A program made the translations under genes and the position numbers. This document shows, one piece after another, positions 1-7,964 of a stretch of DNA of 64,000 nucleotides (position 1 is its first letter; every line of letters begins with the position of its first letter). The DNA is from an uncultured Lachnospiraceae bacterium. GTDB lineage: Bacteria; Bacillota; Clostridia; Lachnospirales; Lachnospiraceae. Under the pieces are notes generated by a model. The model had not been told where the DNA came from. It made no database searches and saw only the letters and a program-made list of their open reading frames with translations. The stretch is taken from contig CAOKOL010000007.1 of assembly GCA_948470335.1 (NCBI GenBank), positions 55,043 to 119,042 on the forward strand. Direction: 5' to 3'.

Positions 1-367
1 AAGCAATGCGTCGATCCACCTGATGCCCCTCGCCCAAAGACGCAAGAGAAGTCGTGAAATCTGATGGAAGGGGGTGATCCCGGTTTACCAGAACCAGATT
101 CCAGCCGTTTCCGTTTTCATCAATTTCCCAGATCCGGTTATCTCCGGCCGGATCCATATTCCCGCTGTCCGTGCCGGCGGCCGCCCGCACTCCGGCATTT
201 CTTCCCTCATGGTCCATAATTGCAAGCGTCACGGTTTTCCCGGATAAAAATCCAAGCATAAAAGCCATCAGACAACAGATTACGGCCAGCCTCCGGCGCT
301 GACGCCGCCTGCCCATTCTGGTATGACCGGTCCTGTTTCTTCTTCCTGACACGCGTTTCCGATACAT
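1..367 (-). CDS. VanY-like D-alanyl-D-alanine carboxypeptidase (3' part outside window)
   Basis: Only the first 122 codons are in the window; the reading frame is open to the left edge. The start is an ATG behind GAGGTGAG. The protein begins with a very basic stretch (many Arg), then one hydrophobic segment at about residues 32-50, a signal anchor. After a short linker comes NLVLVNRDHPLPSDF and GHQVDRRIA, the beginning of a peptidase M15B (VanY/DdcY) domain. Family members are zinc D,D-carboxypeptidases that remove the terminal D-Ala of peptidoglycan stem peptides outside the membrane. The zinc ligands would lie beyond the edge, so activity cannot be judged. It follows the two-component operon on the same strand, 94 bp downstream, which suggests regulation by it. 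Confidence 0.8.
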   Translation of the reverse strand, partial: MYRKRVSGRRNRTGHTRMGRRRQRRRLAVICCLMAFMLGFLSGKTVTLAIMDHEGRNAGVRAAAGTDSGNMDPAGDNRIWEIDENGNGWNLVLVNRDHPLPSDFTTSLASLGEGHQVDRRIA

Positions 368-461
368 TAATCTCACCTCTGCCTCACTGATTATGATTCT
401 GTCCGAATACACTCTCAGCATAAAAAAGGCTTGCATCAAAAATGCGTCATTTACGGGTCAG

Positions 462-1415
462 TTACCATATTATTTCGGTTCCGTCCCCAAACCGCCAGAT
501 ACAGCGTCCATAAGGCAGAATATTACAAAAACAGACCGCCCTGTTTCCTCCGTCTTCAAAAGCCACATACCAGAGGGATTCCATAAATTCCCATGAATAT
601 CCCATCATTATTCCCGCTTCAAAATAGGCCTCCTCCGCGTTCAGGCCGCTGTCTTCCATCAGCGACCGGACAAGGCCGGACCACTCCTGGTCCATAGCCC
701 GATACCCACGGGCATAGCCTGCCTCCCGCACCTCGCACCCAAGATATTCCGCCCATTTTTCTCCGCATTTTTTTACCTCGTCTTCATTCTCCCACAGCCG
801 TTCGATCTGCCGTTCTCCGCTGTCGGTAACGGCTGTGTTCTGATCGAAATGGCCGTACAGTCCGTCCGGAAAGGAATAGGCCCCGATATCTCCCCATTGT
901 TCCGCCTGCGTCATGGACAACTGGATGACGCCGAGCACAGACCCTGTTTCGTCGTCCATATACCAGGTCAGCAGATCGTCTCCCGCCGTAAAGGTACCAT
1001 ACCAGACAAGCATGGAACGTCCGCTGTCCCCCCGGTCTATCAGAAACATGGTTTCCGCCGAATAAAGGCTAATCGGATCCGGCCCGAAATCTGTCAGAAC
1101 CCCCATCTTTGCCAGCTTCCGCAGCTCCTTCTCCGCCTGGGCGGCCGCCTCCTCATCCGACGTATATCCTTTTCCGTCGGATACTTTTAATATGGTAGTG
1201 GGCCCGTTATGAAACAGGCTCACCTTTTCCAGAATCGTCATGCCTTCCGGCGCCCTGGCCGTCACAGGCCGGGCCGGCTGTACATAGCTTTTTCCGATCT
1301 GCTTCTCATCCTGCCATTCCAGCAGCCTGGAAGGCAGCAGCCGGCACAGCGCCGCCGCCAGCAAAAGAACAAAAACAGAAAGCATATAACGGACCGGTGA
1401 TTCCAATTTTTTCAT
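462..1415 (-). CDS. membrane-anchored protein of unknown function, third gene of a two-component operon
   Basis: I do not recognise the family. The 317-residue product has an N-terminal signal anchor (about residues 9-26, preceded by basic residues) and a soluble domain predicted outside the cell, rich in Trp, Tyr and acidic residues. Its start codon overlaps the stop of the histidine kinase gene by 4 bp, so the two are translationally coupled. It could be an extracellular accessory to the kinase, as known for YycH/YycI-type proteins, but no sequence similarity to those was seen and this is only inferred from position. The downstream gene encodes a VanY-like carboxypeptidase. Confidence 0.75.
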   Translation of the reverse strand: MKKLESPVRYMLSVFVLLLAAALCRLLPSRLLEWQDEKQIGKSYVQPARPVTARAPEGMTILEKVSLFHNGPTTILKVSDGKGYTSDEEAAAQAEKELRKLAKMGVLTDFGPDPISLYSAETMFLIDRGDSGRSMLVWYGTFTAGDDLLTWYMDDETGSVLGVIQLSMTQAEQWGDIGAYSFPDGLYGHFDQNTAVTDSGERQIERLWENEDEVKKCGEKWAEYLGCEVREAGYARGYRAMDQEWSGLVRSLMEDSGLNAEEAYFEAGIMMGYSWEFMESLWYVAFEDGGNRAVCFCNILPYGRCIWRFGDGTEIIW

Positions 1416-2845
1416 TCCAAACCTCCGACGGCCCTTTCATCGTTTACGGGAATAAACACCCGCACAACCGTCCCCTTTCCCACCGTACTCTTAAGAGTCA
1501 TCAGGCCTCCGTGGCGGGACACGATCTCGGCGCAGATGGACAGTCCAAGCCCCGCTCCGCCCTGCTGTCTGGACCGGGATTTATCCACCATATAAAAAGC
1601 GTCGGTGATGTGTTTTAACTCCGGTTCGGGAATCCCTTTTCCCATATCCCTGACATAATAGGAAAACCCTTTCTCCTCCCGGCGGCCCAGCAGATATAAA
1701 ACGCCGGGACTGCCGTCCATGGCTTTGCGTCCGTTGTCAATCAGGTTCATCAGAACGGTTTTCATCAAATCCGGCTCCAGGGACAGCATTACCTCCTCCA
1801 CATTCACTTTCAGAAGAAGCCCCTGCCCTTTTAAAGCCGGCTGCAATGTGCCCTGAACTTCCTTCGCCAGCCAGCAGGCATCCACGGGATGCCGTTTCAG
1901 CTCCTGCTGCCTGACCACCAGAAGATCCAGCAGCTTAAAAGACAGCGCTTCCAGCCGCTTCCCTTCCTTAAAAATATAATTGGCGGCCTGAAACCGTTCC
2001 TCCTGGCTCATCTCCTGGGCCCGCAGCATATCCGCATAGCCGATCATGGCAGTCAGCGGCGTTTTCAGTTCATGGGCAAAGCTGCCGATAAATTCTTCCT
2101 GCCGCGCGGTCATATCGTTCAGCTCCTGAAACTGCTGCTCCAGATGGTCCGCCATATCGTTAAAATCCGCAGCCAGAGCCCCCAGCTCGTCCCGGCTGCT
2201 CACTTTCACCCGCACCGCCAGATTTCCCTGGGCGATTCGTCTTGTGGTCCGGGAAAGCCGGCGCAGCGGCCCCATCAGCCATATGGCCAGCACATAACAG
2301 CAAATACTCTGGGCCAGCAAAACCCAGAACAGCCACCGCATATAAATATGATACTGGGCATCCCGCTCAGAAAACAGCCCGGAAATATCACGGATGCTTT
2401 CCAGATACAAAAATCCCTCGTCCAGCTCGATTACGCTGGCAGTCTGCAGCTCGTAGCCTTCCCCGTTCCGGCGCAGCATATGCCCCTGTTTCCCCGGCTC
2501 CACCTGGCTGAGAAGACCGGTGTCCGGCCCCGCCTGGGTACTGTCATAAAGCACCCGTTTTTCGCTGTCGGACAGCCGTATGCGCACCCGGTTCCCGGAC
2601 ATCTGCTCTGACATGGCCCTGGCCGCCTGTTCCGCCTGTACTTCCAGCGAATCCGCGCTCTGCACCGTGGTATTCCAGGCGGCGGCAAAGGAATATTGCA
2701 GCATCTGGTTTTCTTCCCCGGCATTGATGACTTCCCGGCCATAGGAGAACTGAAAAAAAGCCCGGATCAACAGGTAGCCGCCCACGCTGAATAAACCCAG
2801 CGTAATCAAAACAGTGGAAAAAAAGATTTTCCAGGAAAATTTCAT
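1412..2845 (-). CDS. sensor histidine kinase with HAMP domain
   Basis: Membrane histidine kinase of 477 residues. Transmembrane helices are visible near residues 8-30 and 168-190, enclosing an extracytoplasmic sensor region of about 135 residues. A HAMP domain follows (PLRRLSRTTRRIAQGNL). The HisKA box has the phosphoacceptor His258 in AHELKTPL. The HATPase domain shows the N box (NLIDNGRKAM), the G1 box (DMGKGIP) and the G2 box (GGAGLGLSI). All catalytic motifs are intact. Its start overlaps the response regulator stop by 4 bp, and its stop overlaps the next gene. The cognate regulator is therefore the upstream OmpR-type protein. The signal is unknown; the VanY-like gene downstream suggests a cell-envelope role. 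Confidence 0.95.
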   Translation of the reverse strand: MKFSWKIFFSTVLITLGLFSVGGYLLIRAFFQFSYGREVINAGEENQMLQYSFAAAWNTTVQSADSLEVQAEQAARAMSEQMSGNRVRIRLSDSEKRVLYDSTQAGPDTGLLSQVEPGKQGHMLRRNGEGYELQTASVIELDEGFLYLESIRDISGLFSERDAQYHIYMRWLFWVLLAQSICCYVLAIWLMGPLRRLSRTTRRIAQGNLAVRVKVSSRDELGALAADFNDMADHLEQQFQELNDMTARQEEFIGSFAHELKTPLTAMIGYADMLRAQEMSQEERFQAANYIFKEGKRLEALSFKLLDLLVVRQQELKRHPVDACWLAKEVQGTLQPALKGQGLLLKVNVEEVMLSLEPDLMKTVLMNLIDNGRKAMDGSPGVLYLLGRREEKGFSYYVRDMGKGIPEPELKHITDAFYMVDKSRSRQQGGAGLGLSICAEIVSRHGGLMTLKSTVGKGTVVRVFIPVNDERAVGGLE

Positions 2846-3504
2846 GGCTGCCTGTCCTCCAGACGATATCCAACTTTATAAATTGTCACAATATTCTGCT
2901 CCAGCCCCACTTTCTTCCGCATCCGCTGTACGTGCAGATCCACGGTCCGGCTGTCGCCCATATAGTCGCCGCCCCATACCCGTTCGTAGATTGTTTCCCT
3001 GTACAGGGCGATATTTTTATTGCGCACAAACAGCAGCAGCAGATCGTACTCTTTCTTCGTCAGACTGATCTGGCACCCGCTCCGCTTTACCGTGCGGGAG
3101 ACCGTGTCGATCACCAGATCGCCCATGGTCAGCACCGTCTCCGTCTTATGATAACGGCGCAGCACCGTCTCCACCCGTGCCAGCAGCTCGATCACCTCGA
3201 AAGGTTTTGTCAGATAATCGTCGGCTCCCAGCCTCAGTCCTCTGACCCGGTCCGCAACAGAAGATCTGGCCGTCAGAAAAATCACCGGAATTCCCAGCGG
3301 CGCAATATATTCCATCAGCTCAAAGCCGTCCACTTTCGGCAGCATCACATCCAGAAGAATCAGGTCATAAACGGCCCTGTCAAGGGCCTCCGCCGCCGCC
3401 GCGCCGTCATAAACACAGTCGGTCTGATACCCCGCTTTTTTCAGATTCATCTCAATCAGCCCTGAGATGGCTTTTTCATCCTCCACAACCAAAATCCTGA
3501 CCAT
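2842..3504 (-). CDS. OmpR/PhoB-family response regulator
   Basis: 220 residues, the usual length. The receiver domain begins with VRILVVEDE and has the phosphoacceptor Asp52 in LILLDVMLP and the conserved Lys in LTKPFE. The C-terminal winged helix (KEYDLLLLFVRN, then VDLHVQRMRKKVG) is of OmpR/PhoB type and binds DNA. It is the first gene of a four-gene minus-strand run with the kinase, an accessory membrane protein and a VanY-like carboxypeptidase. Together with the histidine kinase it forms a complete two-component system. Which genes it controls cannot be read from the sequence, although autoregulation and control of the carboxypeptidase are likely. Confidence 0.95.
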   Translation of the reverse strand: MVRILVVEDEKAISGLIEMNLKKAGYQTDCVYDGAAAAEALDRAVYDLILLDVMLPKVDGFELMEYIAPLGIPVIFLTARSSVADRVRGLRLGADDYLTKPFEVIELLARVETVLRRYHKTETVLTMGDLVIDTVSRTVKRSGCQISLTKKEYDLLLLFVRNKNIALYRETIYERVWGGDYMGDSRTVDLHVQRMRKKVGLEQNIVTIYKVGYRLEDRQP

Positions 3505-3590
3505 CGTCTTCCTTACCTGCCTTTTTCCTTCAGTTTACGGCGCAGATGCATCAAAATTGTATCAGACCGGTTACGATCCTGTGTTTTATG

Positions 3591-4490
3591 CTACTTCTTA
3601 ACGTAATAATTCAGCAGATAATCCCTGAACTCTTTTGCATACTCCTTTAACAGCCGTCCTTTCTGGTGAATCACATAAAACTGCCGGTCAGCCGGCTCTC
3701 CGGGCAGATCAAATTTCAGCAGCCGGTTGGCGTTCAGACTGTCCTCCACCGCCTTTTCCGAAATAATTGAAAGGCCAAGTCCCCCTGCCACCAGATTTTT
3801 AATGGATTCCTGGTCGTTCATCCTTGCGGTAACGGAAAGCTGCTCCTCGGAAATTCCCATCTCCTGCATAAACCGTTCCGCGCTTCTTCTGCTGCCGCTG
3901 CCCCGCTCCCGAAGAATCATCGGCTCCGCAAACAATTCTTTTAACGGAACCTCTTCCTGCTTCTGCATGGCGAGATAGCGCTCCGTAACCGGCGTAATCA
4001 ACACCATACGATCATGGTAAAAAGGCTGAAACTCCAGCGTGTCATCCTCTGTCTTCATTCCCACCAGTCCGATATCATAGCTGCCGCTGTGAACCGCGTC
4101 AATAATTGCCCGGCTGTCCTCCTGACTGATCTCAAAACAAACCGTTTCGTACCGCTTCTTAAAGTCCGGCAGTACCTCCGGCAGAATATAGGAAGAAGGA
4201 ATCGTGGAGACGCCCAGCCGGATCACTCTTGACTCCTCATCGCCCCAGCGGTTTAACATATCCTCCCAGACCCGCAGGATATCCTGGGCGGATTCGTAAA
4301 CCTCCCAGCCCTTCTGGGTAACCTCAAAACTTTTGGCATTCCGGCTGAGCAGCCTGGCATCCAGCTCTGCCTCCAGAATCCGGATATGCGTGCTGATCGT
4401 AGGCTGAGAAATCCCCAGCTTTTCCGCCGCTGTGGTAAAACTTTTATATTTTACCGCCGTAATATATGACTGCAATTGTTTAAAATCCAT
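3591..4490 (-). CDS. LysR-family transcriptional regulator
   Basis: The start is set at the ATG giving MDFKQLQSYI because AGGAGG lies 6 bases upstream; an earlier in-frame ATG adds ten unlikely residues. The product has 299 residues. An N-terminal winged HTH (SFTTAAEKLGISQPTISTHI) is followed by a periplasmic-binding-like effector domain (RVIRLGVSTIPSSYILP onward). It resembles the CysB/CysL-like LysR regulators of Clostridia. The target and effector cannot be told. It is transcribed away from the VanW-domain gene at 4710, across an AT-rich spacer of about 220 bp, so that gene is a possible target. Confidence 0.92.
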   Translation of the reverse strand: MDFKQLQSYITAVKYKSFTTAAEKLGISQPTISTHIRILEAELDARLLSRNAKSFEVTQKGWEVYESAQDILRVWEDMLNRWGDEESRVIRLGVSTIPSSYILPEVLPDFKKRYETVCFEISQEDSRAIIDAVHSGSYDIGLVGMKTEDDTLEFQPFYHDRMVLITPVTERYLAMQKQEEVPLKELFAEPMILRERGSGSRRSAERFMQEMGISEEQLSVTARMNDQESIKNLVAGGLGLSIISEKAVEDSLNANRLLKFDLPGEPADRQFYVIHQKGRLLKEYAKEFRDYLLNYYVKK

Positions 4491-4709
4491 CCCTTGCCTC
4501 CTTCTCTTTCCATCTGCCATTCTCTGCCGGTCCGGATATCCATCTGTCCCGTATCAAATGTTATTGTTTTCTCAATTATACTTTTATTCATTAATAAAGT
4601 CAATGATATTATTAAAAATATTAATTTATGAAACTGCTTCCATTATCCTCCATTGTATGATACAATTTTTTATATGTCTTAATTTTATCAATCACCCGGA
4701 GGAAACTTT

Positions 4710-5573
4710 ATGAAACAGAAAATAAGCCTTTTTATTTCCATATTCTTATGCTTCTGCATCCTGTGCGGGAGCGGAATCTCTGCTGCGGCAGCGCCGGCAC
4801 AGCTTACGAATCTGACTTTTGACGCCGATTATTATTACTATAACAACCCGGATCTCCAGTCCGCTTTGGGGTATGATTACAATCATTTATACCGCCATTA
4901 TATAACGTTCGGGCTGGCGGAAGGCCGGTCTGGCAGCGCCGAATTTAACTGTCAGATCTACCGGAATAATTATCCTGACTTACAGGCTGTCTTTGGAAAT
5001 GATTATTATACTTACTGCGTTCATTACGAACAATACGGAAAGGCCGAGGGCCGCAATGCCATAGCCTACAACGCTGCGCCTGTCGCTCCTGCTGCTGCGG
5101 AGCCCTCCGTTCCCGCGGCGGCGCCTGCCGGTACGCTGATCGGCGGCTACGCCACGGCCTACGATCCGAATGCGTCGCGGGCGGTCAATGTGTATGTGGC
5201 CGCATCCAGAATCAACGGCGTTGTGATCCGGCCCGGAGAAAGCTTTTCCTTCAACCAGACGATTCTGCCGAGGACTGCCGCCAACGGCTATGTAGACGGC
5301 TACATCATTCTGAATAACCAGTTTGTTCCCGGAATGGGCGGAGGAATCTGCCAGGTTTCCTCTACTCTGTACGCAGCCATGTTAAGCGCCGGCCTTCCCG
5401 CCACCGAGCGGCATCCCCATTCCCTGCAGGTCGACTATATTCCGGCAGGATTTGACGCTACGATTGCCGGCAATGCCCTGGATCTGAAATTTACCAATAT
5501 CTTTCCCGAACCCATCCAGATTCAGGCATTTGCAGATCAGGGCATCCTGACCATACTGATTTATAAATTGTAA
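4710..5573 (+). CDS. secreted VanW-domain protein with two N-terminal repeats
   Basis: 287 residues. A signal peptide (about 1-27, cleavage after an Ala-rich AAAAP region) directs export. Residues about 38-115 hold two copies of a roughly 38-residue repeat with Tyr-rich starts, NPDLQ or NYPDLQ in the middle, and HY...GxAEGR at the end; such modules are common in secreted Lachnospiraceae proteins. An Ala/Pro-rich linker leads to the VanW domain (GESFSFNQTILPRT, GGGICQVSSTLY, ERHPHS). VanW was named from a vancomycin-resistance cluster, but its biochemical role is unknown. The RBS is CGGAGG 8 bases before the ATG. The gene converges on thiN with a 9-bp gap. Confidence 0.88.
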   Translation: MKQKISLFISIFLCFCILCGSGISAAAAPAQLTNLTFDADYYYYNNPDLQSALGYDYNHLYRHYITFGLAEGRSGSAEFNCQIYRNNYPDLQAVFGNDYYTYCVHYEQYGKAEGRNAIAYNAAPVAPAAAEPSVPAAAPAGTLIGGYATAYDPNASRAVNVYVAASRINGVVIRPGESFSFNQTILPRTAANGYVDGYIILNNQFVPGMGGGICQVSSTLYAAMLSAGLPATERHPHSLQVDYIPAGFDATIAGNALDLKFTNIFPEPIQIQAFADQGILTILIYKL

Positions 5574-5582
5574 AGAACGGAA

Positions 5583-6278
5583 TCAGTCTCTTGATTCCAC
5601 CACCAGCAGAATCCCCTGCCGGCATCGGATTGTGGCCCGGGGAGCGGCAATCTCGTTGCTGATCCCCAGACTGCTTCCGATAGACAGCACTGCTTCCTGC
5701 AGAGGGTATTTAAACCCTTCCAGTGTAATCCCTTTCACGGTTTCCGTCACCGGCAGCAGGGATACATAGTCTCCGTACTGCTCATCTCTGGAGATTATCC
5801 GTTCCCCTTCCAGCAGGGAAAGCTTATTACAGGCATCATACATCGTACAGGGAATCTGCTTTCTGTGGGCATGAAGCAGCGTATATATATTTGCCAGAGA
5901 ATGGTCGATCCGGCTGCCGGTGCCTCCCAGGATATGAATCTGTGCGGCATGCAGCTCAATCGCCAGCTCCATGGCCAGTTCCGTATCCGTGGCATCTTTC
6001 TCCGGTTTATGCCGGATCACACATATCCCCGGAAGGCTGGCATACTGTTCTAACAATGGCGCTTCCACCGTATCAAAATCGCCCACCAGATGGGTGGGCA
6101 GAATACCGGCGTCATGACAGAGGCGCAGGCCGCCGTCCACCGCCAGAATCAGGTCATACCGGCGATTTGTCATAAAATCCGTTACAAAGGCCCGGTCTGC
6201 CATTCCGCCGCTGACCAGCAGCATGCTCCCGCCATTCTTCTTTTCCAGATTTTCTATTTCTTCCGCCATCATTTCCAC
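5583..6278 (-). CDS. thiN: thiamine pyrophosphokinase
   Basis: 231 residues. Thiamine pyrophosphokinase transfers pyrophosphate from ATP to thiamine in the cytoplasm. The family signature is visible: LILAVDGGLRLCHDAGILP, HLVGDFDTV, KDATDTELAMELA, and ILGGTGSRIDHSLANI, followed by a C-terminal beta-rich thiamine-binding part. The chosen start is a GTG 9 bases after AGAGGA. An ATG six bases later would overlap the rpe stop as ATGA and is a real alternative. It is the last gene of the long minus-strand block, after rpe and rsgA, an order common in Clostridia. Confidence 0.92.
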   Translation of the reverse strand: MEMMAEEIENLEKKNGGSMLLVSGGMADRAFVTDFMTNRRYDLILAVDGGLRLCHDAGILPTHLVGDFDTVEAPLLEQYASLPGICVIRHKPEKDATDTELAMELAIELHAAQIHILGGTGSRIDHSLANIYTLLHAHRKQIPCTMYDACNKLSLLEGERIISRDEQYGDYVSLLPVTETVKGITLEGFKYPLQEAVLSIGSSLGISNEIAAPRATIRCRQGILLVVESRD

Positions 6279-6940
6279 GGTTCACATTCCTCTAACAATT
6301 TTATAAACGCCCTTGTATTTTCTCGGATATCCCCCTTAAATACGGCGGAACCGGCTACCAGCACAGTGGCCCCGGCCCTTACGATCTCTTCCGCATTTTC
6401 CAGACTGACACCGCCGTCCACCTGGATATCCGCAGAAAGCCCCCGCTCATTCAGACAGCTTCGCAGAATTTTAATTTTTTCCGTCACATAGGGAATATAT
6501 TTCTGACCGCCAAAGCCGGGATTCACCGACATCAGCAGGATCATATCCACCTCATTCAGAATATAGTCCAGCGCAGACAGAGAAGTGGCCGGGTTCAGCG
6601 CCACGCCCACTTTTATGCCCAGTCTGCGAATCTGCCTTACGGTTCGGTCCAGATGGCGGCAGGCCTCGGCATGAACCGTGATCAGGTCGGCGCCCGCCTC
6701 CGCATAATCCTGTACAAACCGTCCCGGTTCCTCTACCATCATATGCACGTCAAATTTCAGATCCGTACAGGAACGCAGCCTGCTGATCACAGGCGTGCCA
6801 AACGAAATACTGGGCACAAACATCCCGTCCATCACATCCAGATGGAGGTAATGCGCCCCGCTTTCTTCGATCACTTTGATATCCTCATGTAGCCTGGAAA
6901 AATCCGCCGCCAAAAGCGACGGCGCTAATTTTAACATCAT
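6269..6940 (-). CDS. rpe: ribulose-phosphate 3-epimerase
   Basis: Converts ribulose-5-phosphate to xylulose-5-phosphate in the pentose phosphate pathway. TIM-barrel motifs and metal ligands are present: LAPSLLAADFSRL at the N terminus, HLDVMDGMFVPSISFG, HMMVEEP, VNPGFGGQ and DGGV. The start is placed at the ATG-ATG pair preceded by GAGGAG; a longer frame with six extra residues lacks a good RBS. The product is about 223 residues, normal for the family. It overlaps thiN and follows rsgA on the same strand. Confidence 0.95.
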   Translation of the reverse strand: MMLKLAPSLLAADFSRLHEDIKVIEESGAHYLHLDVMDGMFVPSISFGTPVISRLRSCTDLKFDVHMMVEEPGRFVQDYAEAGADLITVHAEACRHLDRTVRQIRRLGIKVGVALNPATSLSALDYILNEVDMILLMSVNPGFGGQKYIPYVTEKIKILRSCLNERGLSADIQVDGGVSLENAEEIVRAGATVLVAGSAVFKGDIRENTRAFIKLLEECEPWK

Positions 6941-7007
6941 CCTACTCCTCACTGGCATCTTCTGCCGGCTCCGCTTCCGGACAATCGGCCATGCTTTGCC
7001 GCAGATC

Positions 7008-7910
7008 CTACCATTTCTTCCGGACAGCCTTTAATTCTTCGTACAGAAACCGATAGGAATCATATCTGTGTCCGGCAATCTCCCCTGCTTCCGCTGCCCG
7101 TTTCACGCGGCAGTCCGGTTCGCTGACATGAACGCAGCCTGTAAAACGGCACTGCCCCTCATATTTCTGAAATTCAGGATAGTGGTTTTTCAGTTCTTCA
7201 CAGGGTATCCCGCCGATATCCATGGAGCTGAATCCGGGCGTATCCATAACAAAGGTATGGGGTTTCATATAAAAAAGCTCCGAATGCCTGGTGGTATGAC
7301 GGCCCCGCTGAATCTTTTCGCTGACCGCCCCCGTTTCCATCTTTGCGTCCGGAATCAGTCTGTTCAGCAGGGAGGACTTTCCCACGCCGGAGGGCCCGGC
7401 CAGCGCGGTGGTTTTTCCCTCCAGAAGCCGTTCCACCCGGTCAAGCCCCCTGTTTTCATAATTGCTGATAAACAGCAACGGGAATCCGGTGTTTCCGTAG
7501 ATTTCCCGCAGTCGGTTTTCTGTTTCATCCTCCGCCAGATCCATTTTCCCGAAACAGATCAGACAGGGAATCTGCTGCAGACCCATAGAGATCAGCAGAC
7601 GGTCCAGAAGATCCAGATTCGGTTTGGGAGACGCCACGGCAAAAAGGATCAGCGCCTGGTCGATATTCGCCGTGGCCGGACGAATCAGCTGGTTGGTCCG
7701 GGGATAAATTTCTGTCAGACTCCCCACCTTTTCTTTCTCATCAAGCACCTGAATCCGCACCCGATCTCCCACCAGCGGTTTCATCTTACGGTTTCTGAAA
7801 ATCCCTTTCGCACGACATTCATAGATCTGTCCGATCCCGTCATGAACATAATAAAATCCGCCGATTCCTTTTATAATTTTCCCATTCATCACAGTTTCAT
7901 GTTCTGCCAT
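7008..7910 (-). CDS. rsgA: ribosome small subunit-dependent GTPase A
   Basis: 300 residues. RsgA (YjeQ/YloQ) is a circularly permuted GTPase that checks late maturation of the 30S subunit. Visible parts are an N-terminal OB fold, the G4-like CFGKMD before G1 as expected for the permuted order, the P-loop GPSGVGKSSLLN at about residues 171-182, the RHTTRH switch I, DTPGFSS as G3, and a C-terminal zinc knuckle (CRFTGCVHVSEPDC). It lies between the PASTA kinase gene and rpe. In Bacillus the kinase, phosphatase and this GTPase are likewise neighbours. Confidence 0.96.
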   Translation of the reverse strand: MAEHETVMNGKIIKGIGGFYYVHDGIGQIYECRAKGIFRNRKMKPLVGDRVRIQVLDEKEKVGSLTEIYPRTNQLIRPATANIDQALILFAVASPKPNLDLLDRLLISMGLQQIPCLICFGKMDLAEDETENRLREIYGNTGFPLLFISNYENRGLDRVERLLEGKTTALAGPSGVGKSSLLNRLIPDAKMETGAVSEKIQRGRHTTRHSELFYMKPHTFVMDTPGFSSMDIGGIPCEELKNHYPEFQKYEGQCRFTGCVHVSEPDCRVKRAAEAGEIAGHRYDSYRFLYEELKAVRKKW

Positions 7911-7964
7911 TCATCCGCCATTCACCCTGCGTAAAACCGCAGGCTTTCTGCCGCAAAGACCTTC

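Noticed and set aside
1889..2611. 240-codon plus-strand frame inside the histidine kinase gene
   Set aside because: It is the antisense shadow of a conserved kinase with complete motifs.
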